Source: Panorpa germanica
Taxonomy: Eukaryota > Arthropoda > Insecta > Mecoptera > Panorpidae
Assembly (NCBI GenBank): GCA_963678705.1
Contig: OY783207.1
Coordinates: 22,852,001 to 22,916,000 of the forward strand
DNA: 64,000 nucleotides
Reading direction: 5' to 3'
Under the pieces are notes generated by a model. It worked only from the letters and a program-made list of their open reading frames with translations. It ran no database searches and had not been told where the DNA came from. Position numbers and translations under genes: made by a program. Below are positions 1 through 9,539 of this stretch, in pieces. The first letter of the stretch is position 1; every line of letters starts with the position of its first letter.

Positions 1-9
1 CGACCCATA

Positions 10-501
10 ATGAATCCCGAGAAACCTAGTGTTCATGAAGTAATGAAACCTTTAGAATGGCTGGTTGGGACTTGGGAAGGAGGGGGCACAGTCACATATC
101 CAACAATGAAGCCAGTGGCTTTCGACCAAATAATCAAATTCCGTTCTGTTGGACAAGAAAATTTCATGTATACTGGTGATACATGGACAGCTGTAGGAGA
201 AAAGCTTTTGCATAAGGAATATGGTTTTCTAAGAATGAGCCCAAATGGTAAGGTAGTGCAATTCGTTTTGGTACATAATTCAGGATTTCTTTCTATAGAA
301 GAAGGCTTATTTAACTGTGGTGATATTAAATTTGAAAGTGTTAAAGTTCAAAGGTCGCCCACATCACATAATCCAGAAGTTAAGAGTTTGGAACGAAATA
401 TTAAATTTACAGAGACGAAAATTAAACTTCTATTACGGATGTCTACTGCATGTACTAAATTATCAGACCATATAAAAGCTACTTATGAAAAAATTTCGTA
501 A
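10..501 (+). CDS. Nitrobindin-like heme-binding domain protein, copy 1
   Basis: A 163-residue single-exon reading frame from the ATG at 10. It matches the THAP4 C-terminal / nitrobindin family, small ten-stranded beta-barrels that bind ferric heme and react with nitric oxide or peroxynitrite. Visible family marks are PLEWLVGTWEGGG near residue 14, a tyrosine-proline-threonine strand (about 30-32), LHKEYGFLR (about 67-75), the IEEG turn (about 96-99) and a C-terminal LSDHIKATYEK helix or strand whose histidine sits where the family's proximal heme ligand is expected. There is no THAP zinc finger, as is usual for stand-alone nitrobindins. A paralogue follows 195 bp downstream on the same strand. 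The start is close to the window edge, so an upstream coding exon cannot be excluded, but the frame from this ATG gives a normal family length. Confidence 0.85.
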   Translation: MNPEKPSVHEVMKPLEWLVGTWEGGGTVTYPTMKPVAFDQIIKFRSVGQENFMYTGDTWTAVGEKLLHKEYGFLRMSPNGKVVQFVLVHNSGFLSIEEGLFNCGDIKFESVKVQRSPTSHNPEVKSLERNIKFTETKIKLLLRMSTACTKLSDHIKATYEKIS

Positions 502-695
502 TTTTTTAAAATTTCTTTTCAATAGCGCGCTAAAAGTTGTTGACTTATAAATAATAATTGTACCTAACTTCATTACCGTTGTTCGTTTGACAAATTGATG
601 TATTTTGTATTATTCACTTCTTTCTCATTTTTTCTGTAATTAAGAAATCTGGTGAAATTTAGTGTGGTAATAAGTTATAAGTATTTATTTCTATA

Positions 696-1196
696 ATGGA
701 GCCAAATATAATTATACACGAAGCAATAAAACCAATGGAGCACTTAATTGGAAAATGGATTTCAATAAAGGGAGAAGGTAAATTTCCAACAATGTCACCT
801 TTTTCTTATAATGAAGTGATTGATTTTGAATCTGTTGGTCAACCGATGTTAAACTTTATGTCAAATTCATACAATCCAACAAATTCCAAACCCATGCACA
901 AGGAGAAAGGATTTTTGAGAGTTAAGCCTGGCACTAACCAAGTTGCACTGATATTGGCTCATAATTTTGGTTTGACAAGTATTGAGGAGGGTACCATAAA
1001 TGACGATGTAATTTCATTGAAAAGCACTCAAATAAATCGAATCTCTTTTGCAAAAGAACCAACTACAACTGTCATCGAACGCACGTTCACTTATTCAAAA
1101 GACGATGAAACATTGGACGTCTTAATTAAGATGGCCACAATGAAGACACCTGAAATTCATGAACACTTACACGCAATTTATAGGAAAGATAAATAA
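696..1196 (+). CDS. Nitrobindin-like heme-binding domain protein, copy 2
   Basis: A 166-residue single-exon frame, clearly a paralogue of the gene just upstream. Shared marks are PMEHLIGKW (about 13-21), the FPT strand, MHKEKGFLR (about 68-76), SIEEG (about 96-100) and the C-terminal HEHLHAIYRK, which keeps the candidate heme-ligand histidine. The glycine-rich first hairpin differs (GKWISIKGEG instead of GTWEGGG), so heme-pocket geometry may have diverged. The head-to-tail arrangement with 194 bp between the frames points to local tandem duplication. A poly(A) signal AATAAA lies at 1269-1274, and ESS2 begins 267 bp after the stop. Cytosolic location is expected, as no signal peptide or membrane segment is visible. 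Confidence 0.85.
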   Translation: MEPNIIIHEAIKPMEHLIGKWISIKGEGKFPTMSPFSYNEVIDFESVGQPMLNFMSNSYNPTNSKPMHKEKGFLRVKPGTNQVALILAHNFGLTSIEEGTINDDVISLKSTQINRISFAKEPTTTVIERTFTYSKDDETLDVLIKMATMKTPEIHEHLHAIYRKDK

Positions 1197-1462
1197 ATAA
1201 TATTATTGTATATATATTTTTTTTGCTAAATGTTTCCATCATATTATAATATTTTGTTTTTATTAATTAATAAAGTAATTTGTAACGCATTTTCGATTTT
1301 ACTATTTTCGAAGAATACCGCCATAAGGTTAAAAAAAATACGGTCTGAAGTAGTTCTCACTCCTTAAGATTTTCTTTCATTTTGACGCAATTTGACGTTT
1401 ATAATACTAGGTAGTATTCAGTAGTATTTCACAATATAAATTTAAAGATTATATATAACAAA

Positions 1463-3416
1463 ATGTCAAAAGAAAGTGTATTAGTAAAACCGGGAGAAGG
1501 AGCGTTAATAGCTATGAAAAACTTAAACAAAGATGTTGTCTTTAAAATACCTACAGTGCCCGCAAAACGCAAGAAAATTAGACATGTGAAAGTGTTGGAT
1601 GAAGATACATATATTGAGGTTAGTTTTTTTTAATACATTTCTATTTAGTTTGGAAATAACGTATTAATTATTGTCTTACATTATATCATTTTATATTAGG
1701 AACTAGGAAAAATTATACAACGAGACTTCTTCCCTGATTTAGAAAAATTAAAGGCACAGAATGCTTATTTGGAAGCTAGTGAAAGAAATGACATATCAAA
1801 AATGCGTGAACTTTATGAAAAATATAGCTCTGGTAAAAGACCACACACAGAAAGAGGTATCCCATTTATTTAATTTATAATACGTAAGAATGCCTTCGTT
1901 AATTTAAATATAATATACTTCAAAACAAACAAATTTCAGCCGCTAGTCCAGCAACATTTGAGACCCCAAAATTGCCAGGAACTCCACAAACAGAAGGATG
2001 CGCTGATAAAGAGCAAATTCAAAAAGAAGATTTAACCAAATCTTCACCTGAAAAAAAACAGTCTTTAGATGATTACCTTTCATCACATACTAGTGAAGAT
2101 AATATGAGTTTTCAAGAAATAATGGAAGCTGCTGAAGAAAAATTGAGACAAAAATTTGCAAGATTATATGGTGTGGAAAATGATAACGATACTTTTATGA
2201 GCAAAATGTTAACATTGCCCAGTTTTCAACAGCAGTATAATGAACGAGATGAGAAGAAAATGGTACAGTATTATTTATACTTCTAATGAATGGTTTGTAA
2301 TTAATAATTATAACATATTTAAATATAATTTATCTTACAGATTCAAACATGGACATATAAAAATAAGAATTACATAATGTATGTACCAGACGGAGTTGAA
2401 TTAACAAAAGACGAAAAAATTGAAATGGCTAAACAGAAACAGCAAATATCTTATTCCAATACAAGGCTTTCAGAAAATCCCTTTGACGAATCTCAGAGTA
2501 AAGAAACTATTCACGAAATTGCTAAGTCACAGGTATAAATTTATACAGTAGTATTAGAAAATATAATTGTGGCATTCATGTTAATAGATATCTGTATTTC
2601 TTTAGGCAAGAATAATGGATGGTCGAATAGGAGTAGATGGTAATACAGTGATACAAAAAAGCCCAAGTATAAGGGGTTACCATTTTGTAAGAACACCTTC
2701 TCCCAGTCCTTCCACAATGGGAAGCCCTCTCATGACATGGGGAGAAATTGAAGGATCCCCTTTTAGATTAGATGGTGGTGATACTCCTCTACTAAGGTAT
2801 TTGCTAAATGATCTTAATATTAGATTTATTGCAAATGTTTTTTTTGAAATCGGTTATGCAATTATAATTATGTATATTGTTCTAGATCAGGTGCAGGGCC
2901 TGCATTCAAAATAGCCGAGACGCCTAAACGTGAGAAAATAGCATATGCTCTTGCAGAAAAAGCTGGAGAAAGACACCGGGGATTGAAGCAGAAAGCATTG
3001 GACGCCGCAAAACGATCCATGGCAACGTAAATAATTTAATTTAATATTTTGTTAAGAAATTTGAAATAATATTTATAATGAAATTGTTTTGTTGTAGACC
3101 ATCTCCCAGGCCAGCATCTAGTTTAGAAGTATTAGCAAGTATGTCTCCTGCAGCGAGAAGATTAGTTACTGGAAGAATAAAAGGACTCTCCAGTCATCTC
3201 AATACGCCTAGTCCTCAGAGAAAAGTACCTGGATCTCCCTTTTTAACACCAATAAAGAAAAATGTATCTACCCCTAAAAAATCTGCATCACCTATGAGAA
3301 AAAGAACTCCTAAAGTTATTAGTGCCAGTGGACCAATTGACGGAAAAAATAATCTAACGGATAATTTATTGAATATTTCTTTGCCTAAAAGAAAAACAGC
3401 CGCAGATTTCTTTTAA
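1463..3416 (+). CDS. Ess2: Splicing factor ESS2 homologue (DGCR14 family), 7 exons
   Basis: Seven exons joined by GT-AG introns: 1463-1618, 1700-1856, 1940-2262, 2341-2532, 2606-2796, 2886-3026, 3098-3416. All phases agree and give about 492 residues, normal for the family. ESS2/DGCR14 is a nuclear protein of the late spliceosome (C complex). Family marks are the N-terminal VLDEDTYIEELGKIIQRDFF followed by PDLEKLKAQNAYLEA, the SPATFETP segment, the SFQEIMEAAEEK helix, the KNKNYIMYVPDGV segment and a serine/proline-rich tail with several TP/SP sites (TPSPSPS, MTWGEIEGSP). The tail is basic (PKRKTAADFF at the end), which fits nuclear import. A poly(A) signal AATAAA is at 3481-3486. The exon joins were made by eye and each restores the frame. 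Confidence 0.93.
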
Positions 3417-3761
3417 CTTAATTATTTTATAATTTATGTGATTTAAAACTATATATTTTATTAAGAGAATATTGTAAACAAATAAACACTTCTATATCTA
3501 AACTTTACACTATTTGATATGATATATACTGATATACACCCTAGGCTGAATCTAATCGTCAACAGAAAACATAACTTTCTTGAATAAAATAAAATTTAAT
3601 TCACTAAAACAAAAGAATACATTTTTATATATTAAACAATTTCTCACAAGATAGACTAAATTTACAATTACACAATATACTTTTAAATATGAAACCAGTA
3701 AAAATAGGTACTATAGCTTAAGAAACAATTCCTTTAATATTATATATAAGGATATAAGAAA

Positions 3762-4465
3762 ATGTCTTTTGCAAAAGCGAATAACTCTGAGACTGTAAGT
3801 TTATCTACAAATACGTGTTCTTATGGGGGATAAAATTGAAATATAATTTTTATTTTAGATCGATACATCCGATGAAGATATCTATATTAACAAGTCAAAT
3901 GCATATTCTGTGTTATCGTTTGTGACGGCACATATCCTAAGTGATAAACCAGGTACGTATCTTTAGCTATTTTAACAATCATTGCATTGAAATTTATATA
4001 AAAATATTGAAATATGTCCAGACGACCCCTTAATGTTTATGCACGAACTATTTTTCAAATGTCTGGAATACAGAAATGGAAATGGTAATCCACCATTTCT
4101 TTTAAGTAAGGATAATATAAAAATTTTATGCAAAGCTATTACTGGTTCGCAAGAGGGTCTAACAGCAGATCAATTTTGCACAGGTAAATAGAACAAAAAA
4201 AGCTTTGAATAATTATTCTACATATGTTTTTGATACGAATATAATTTCAGCAATGAATATACTTTTAATAAATGATTTTAAAATGCCTGTGACACATGGT
4301 GAACAAGAATTAATTGATCCAAGTTACTTTGTAGATGAAGTGTAAGTAATTATGGTTCATTTTTCCTTTTCTACATAAATTCATGTCATTCATATATAAA
4401 ATTTATTTTTTAGGATGCGTATTCAAACCAATCAAATTCATGAATTATGTCTGTTAAAGAAATAA
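3762..4465 (+). CDS. EFCAB10-like small protein, 5 exons
   Basis: Five exons (3762-3794, 3859-3952, 4022-4183, 4251-4341, 4414-4465) join in frame to about 143 residues. The N-terminal third (AYSVLSFVTAHILSDKP, then DDPLMFMHELFFK) resembles the RIIa/DPY-30-type dimerisation helix pair found at the start of EF-hand domain protein 10. The remainder contains LSKDNIKILCKAI and GLTADQFCTAMNILLINDF, which look like a degenerate EF-hand pair without a good calcium loop. Such proteins are usually ciliary or axonemal, but that is family knowledge and nothing here shows it. The stop codon lies inside an AATAAA at 4461-4466, and the 3' end converges on the Maf gene 79 bp away. The structure is convincing; the family name is moderately sure. 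Confidence 0.72.
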
Positions 4466-4544
4466 AAATTTTAAAATTAAAAATTGTTGAATGCTGTAGT
4501 TATTCTTGTATTAAAATTCAGGAACAAAATATTTGATATTATTA

Positions 4545-5366
4545 TTATAATTCATTATTTTGATGTAACTCTGTAAGCGTTTTGCAAAGTCTAAATAATG
4601 GTAAACCGACGACTGTAAAAAAATCACCATCAATTTTTTCAACTAAGCATCCTCCAAGTCCTTGAATTCCATAGCTACCAGCTTTATCCCTGTGAACAAT
4701 TAGTGAAATAAAAAGCAATAGTGTGGAGACCGTAACATTAACATCATGAATTATACTTACATGGGGTGACCAGTTGCTATGTAGCCCTTAATTTGTTCTG
4801 GTGTTAGTTTAGCAAGAAGAACTTTTGTTGTTTCACAGAACACAACTTCCTTAACTTTAGTTTTAACAACAACTCCTGTATAGACCTTGTGCCATTTGCC
4901 TGATAAACTATAGAAAAAAACGTTAATAAAAAACGATGCATAATTTATAACTAGCAAATAAAAACTTACGTAGATAATGTATTAAATGCTTCCTCTGCAT
5001 TAGCAGGTTTTCCGTACATTACATCATCTAATGCAACCATAGTATCAGCTCCAATTATGATGTCTGGAGTATCTTTTTCTTTACTAAGTCTAGATGAGAC
5101 TTCCAAAACTTTTTGTAAAGCTGTTTCCGAAACATAATCTTCAAATCTTGGAAAATCTGATTGTTTTAAATCTTCTTCAAATAGAGATGTACAAATTTCA
5201 GCGTTTATGCCCTTTAATAAAAATATCGCTGTAGTATTTCAAAATCTATAATTCTTATTAATCAGTTATTACTTACGAGAGTTTTAATTAATTCTTGACG
5301 TCTTGGTGAACCACTTGCTAAAATTATTCGGTTTGATTGTAAATTTTCTAAAATTGGTTGCAACAT
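4545..5366 (-). CDS. Maf-family nucleotide pyrophosphatase (dTTP/UTP type), 4 exons
   Basis: Exons on the minus strand are 5277-5366, 4970-5211, 4761-4907 and 4545-4689, giving about 207 residues, the usual Maf length. Maf proteins hydrolyse non-canonical or surplus nucleoside triphosphates to the monophosphate plus pyrophosphate (house-cleaning); the animal relative is the N-terminal half of ASMTL. Visible motifs are the phosphate-binding [14 protein letters not shown] near the N-terminus, [10 protein letters not shown] in the middle, [17 protein letters not shown], and the C-terminal [10 protein letters not shown] followed by [12 protein letters not shown]. All catalytic motifs look intact. 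No methyltransferase domain follows, so this is a stand-alone Maf. The nearest AATAAA on this strand is at 4402-4407, inside the convergent EFCAB10-like gene, so the two transcripts probably overlap at their 3' ends. Confidence 0.92.
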
Positions 5367-6366
5367 TTTGAAAGCTTTTTCTTTTTATTATTCGTCAGCA
5401 ATATTTATTATGTAACTTAATTACCATATAAACACAGTATGGTTAGTAGGTAGGTAGGTAGTTAGTATGGTAGGATTTATATAAATTATGAAGTTAACCT
5501 ACAAATATAAACGAGTACAATAGTTCTTTGATAAAATATGCTTACTTTTAAGAGAGGAAAAGTGTAATTATCATTGAAGTTATCATTGAATAGAAAGAGG
5601 CGCTGTTAAGCATTAAACAATGTTTCTCTACCGCCAGTGAAAAAACACTTTATACGCTTAAAATAAATTTATAATGTTAAAAATATCACATATTTAATTC
5701 TGAACCTGAATATAAATATTGTAATCATCAATTGAGCCCAAAACTATACATGAAAGATATTAAGCATAGGGTGCAAAACTTATTAAGTTTCCGTACGTTA
5801 GCCCTGTTCGTCCATTTAGAAAGATACTATTAACACATAAACTTCCTGACCTCCTTGTTAAATAGTATAATAAATCAATATTACTCTTTTCTTTTATGCC
5901 GGAAACAAGCCAATAATATGTTTATAAATATTTTAATCATCAATTAAATCCAAAAATATATATGCTAGATAGAGTTATGAGCCGCGAAGCTTTTTAAGCT
6001 TCTATATCAAAGCGCTGCCATTTCGAAAGCTCTTCATTTAAGGGGATAGATCACCCTCACCCTTTTAAAAAGATTTATTAACACGACCTTCAAGTATGTA
6101 CATATATTTATTTGTTTGTTGTTTGTATTTGTATTTAATGTTTCTTGCCGTTAGGGCTCTATAAATTGTTACAGCTCAGGATATCAGCTTCGGAATATTG
6201 TAATGATAATTAACAAATCTATGTAAAAAAATAATTTTTTTTTTGAAAATCTCATGGTGGTCCGTTAACATAAAAGCTGTTTGACTGCTCTAATAATATA
6301 TTAAAACAAAACCATAGATTTAGGTAAATTTGTTGTTTATTCACATATCATATTAGATTGACATTT
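5367..6366. other. Intergenic stretch with a diverged duplicated repeat
   Basis: No gene is visible. A short GTAG microsatellite lies at about 5447-5463. Two diverged direct units (about 5706-5880 and 5921-6095) share the order TATAAATATT / AATCATCAATT / CCAAAA, then ATTAACAC and CTTC. The right end holds the USP39 poly(A) signal (AATAAA on the minus strand, 6336-6341). Confidence 0.5.
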
Positions 6367-8101
6367 TTACAAATCACGTCTTCTATAAATTTGAATATAT
6401 GCTTCAGTCAGAGTTATCATCTGCGGCAAAATTTCTGTGACATGAAGATCTTGTAGTTCATACCACTGATTGGTGGCACGGTGATGAAGATGAACTCTAT
6501 ATGTCCCTTTGGCTGGTTCTCCGTCATGCACTACATTCGCAACAAGATCATAGACAGTTTGTTCATGTTGTGCTTTATTTTCTGCTGTTAAAATATCTCC
6601 AAAGTCGACATTTCTACAATTAAAAATGAGATTTGAATTTTCAACATATTAAAATTGGTGAAACCATTAATATTAAAACTTACTTCACAGGAAAATTAAT
6701 AATCGTTGGATTCTTTTCAACAAAGAAAGTATTTTTTGTAAATCGCTTTATGTATAAAATTAAATATGGTGGTAGCTGAGTTATCTCGAAACGCTTCATG
6801 AAATTTTCCTTATAAGTTTTGTATTCCTTTTCAGTTTGTGCATTAAATTTATTTAAAAGTTGATATAAATTCACCTGAATTCAAAAATAAATAATGAGGT
6901 TTTGTTTTTCTTTGATGAGATTAATTCATTTAATTTAATAGTAACCTGGGGAATGATATTTTCACGAAATTCATCTATAAACAAAGGAGGTGGTGGAAGA
7001 TCGCACGTCAAATACAAGAAAGGTGACTCTGTTATCTTCTCCTGATATTCGTCGGTGGTTAGGAGTTGTGACTTCTGTTTCTCCTCTAATTCCGTCGGCG
7101 GGATTTTACGAGTATATATTCTCATTGACCCAAGGAAAGTTTTATAAATTATGGAGGAGTTTGATTTCTTCGTTCCATTTAATGCACGGTGTAACGCATT
7201 TAAAAACCATGACAAAAAGTCGATGGGATCACCTAGAAAAATATAGAAAATAATATATGTGATAAATCTAGAAGAACTTTAATTTTATTTACAATATATA
7301 ACTAACCTTGCTCAGTAAATTGAAAATTTTTTCTGCTCCACAGAACAACAGCCTGCAACATTTCATGGGGTGAAACATGAGTTTTAAAGTTTCTTGGATT
7401 CCATAGTTTCCTCAGAAGCTCACCAAATCGTGTCACCAAGTGAAATAATGAATCTCCTGGTGGTCTTTTAACATTCATATAATTCTCTTCGCGTAAGAAA
7501 AAGTTCCTAAGCGGAATAACATGCGACAATGCTTGCAAAATTACATTACAATAATCATTAGCTTTGATGTTATTCAAACCAACAATTCCAGGCAGATACA
7601 TGGAGCCATCAATAGCGCGAGATTTCTTTGTATTTGCATTTAAAGAAGCAATATTGTCTTTAGTAAAAGTTGGATTCAACACAAACTTTATGTCATCAAG
7701 CGAGGAATCCACTATTTCGTAGTTATCGGGTAGACAGTAAAACTGAAGAGTTCGTAGATTCAAAAATACATGATGTGATTCGCTTACGGAATGTGTATAT
7801 GCGTGCGTATTGTTACCTCTACCTTGGAAGTATTTGCCACATACAAGACAAGCATAAACATTTATTCTAGTTAAAGAAACTGAACATAATTTCTCAAAAT
7901 CGAAATCCAATACATGCCGATTAATTGTATCCAGATACGGGCATAGACGATTAGCTCCTACTGAAAAAGTAAGGTTATAAAAATAAAATAAAATTATAAA
8001 ACAGATCATGTTTTTGACACATTAAAAAACATACCTGGTATATCATTTTCTATTTCTGAGTCCAGCTTACGTTTAAGTTTTCCTTTAAATTTATTATCCA
8101 T
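6367..8101 (-). CDS. Usp39: USP39 / Sad1 homologue, tri-snRNP pseudo-deubiquitinase, 5 exons
   Basis: Minus-strand exons 8035-8101, 7307-7960, 6946-7232, 6684-6874 and 6367-6613 join in frame to 481 residues. USP39/Sad1 is a component of the U4/U6.U5 tri-snRNP needed for spliceosome assembly. A short basic N-terminus is followed by a UBP-type zinc finger (CPYLDTINRHVLDFDFEKLC, then YACLVCGKYFQGRG and HAYTHS). The ubiquitin-hydrolase fold begins at VGLNNIKANDYCNVILQAL. Where active enzymes have the catalytic cysteine this protein has aspartate (AND-Y), as expected for the inactive USP39 group, although a cysteine sits two residues on. The C-terminal half has FEITQLPPYLILYIKRF and ends in EAYIQIYRRR. 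A poly(A) signal lies 26 bp beyond the stop. The start ATG is the first in exon 1; the gene lies head-to-head with the tetraspanin. Confidence 0.95.
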
Positions 8102-9539
8102 TTGATTTTAATTAGAAAACGTTAGCTGTCATTTAATGTTGGCTGTTGATTTCTGTCAATTTCTGTTAAAACGCCATATTAGAAAAACTCGAAAACTTTC
8201 AGCCAATCGTCAAATTAGATTAAATTAAAGAAATCTAATTTATGTTGGCGGGACTATTTTAAAAATGCAATTTGGTAATTTTATATTTTTTAGATTATCT
8301 TAATTTTATGTTTCTATAAATAATGTTAGGAGATACGCTTATGCACAGAAAGAGGGTGCTCAATGGATATAGTATATAGCATGCAACCATGTTAGTTATT
8401 ATTTGTTAATATAGGAATTATTCATCAGTCCGGAAACAAATTATAATTGATGTTATATTAATGTTATATTTATAAATTAATAAATACAGTATCATATAGA
8501 AAGATTTCAATGTAATGTGATAAAACAATTAAGAAATTTTTGAAGAATGAATGAGGAATGTTAATTTTGTCAAAGTTAATAAACATCTACGATTGTGTCT
8601 ACGGAAACAGAACTGCAAACTGTAATGCGTGAATTAATTTTATTATTAATAAAACTTTCTATGATGCTCCTCTTGTACGATCAGATTAGATTTTCAATTT
8701 GTTTAAAAGTCAGACGAGTTGTTTATCGTATGTCTAAACACTAAAATCTGAGCGACGCACAACGGTTTAAAATACAGATCTAGCTGAATAAAACTCCAAA
8801 TTTTTGAAGTGTGATATTAATATTTTTTTTAGAAAAGGATTGTTAAATTTCTGTCTACCCAGAACAATAACCATGTACTGTCTAAAATCGAATGAGAATC
8901 TGATTGTCTAAAAAGGTTTTAACACTTTCAAAGTTAAAGAAGTATAAAGTTGCGTGTATTAAAAATCAAATTCTAATTTTATTAGAAATGGTATTGAACA
9001 GATCTAAAGTATAGAACAAAAATAACAGTACCATGGTGTACAAAAGTTAGTCAACCTGTCATGGAGCGTTGAACCAATTAAAAAAAATGGGTTAGACCTG
9101 AAAGTAGTGTTCCAAACTGTCTGGTATTTGTTAGGCCCGTATTTTGCGCCATCCTCTGGTGATTTACACATTACCACTGCCCGCAGGTTCACATATAAGT
9201 ACGTTACAAGTACGAGTATGTTACACACAGTTTCGCGCTGGTGCGTTTTCGTTTTGCTTCAGTTCCGCCCACTTCCGTATTTCCTGTTATGTCCGTTTCA
9301 ATTATTTAGAATTGTTAACAAACATTAATTACTACGACTAGTACAGGATCAGTTTCTGCAGCAACAAGTTTAAACTGGTCGAAATCTGCAAACAATTCTG
9401 TGTTTTGTTAAAAAATGTGAATGTTTAAAAATGAAATTTAATTACTTTATTAAGTTATGTGATAATTAAGAAATAGTAAAGCTGCCATATTTAAGAAATG
9501 TTGAAATTCGTAAAATAAAATATATTTCTAAATATAACA
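8102..9539. promoter_or_regulatory. Divergent intergenic region between USP39 and the tetraspanin
   Basis: No coding sequence is recognised. The stretch separates two divergent starts. Near 9230-9300 the base composition becomes GC-richer (TTTCGCGCTGG, CCGCCCAC) around a TCAGT initiator match at 9259-9263, a plausible tetraspanin transcription start about 280 bp before its ATG. USP39 probably initiates close to 8110-8200. Both sites are inferred from motif and position only. Confidence 0.35.

Noticed and set aside
6990-7253. Plus-strand 87-codon frame within USP39
   Set aside because: Antisense shadow of USP39 exon 3, which has the conserved protein on the minus strand.
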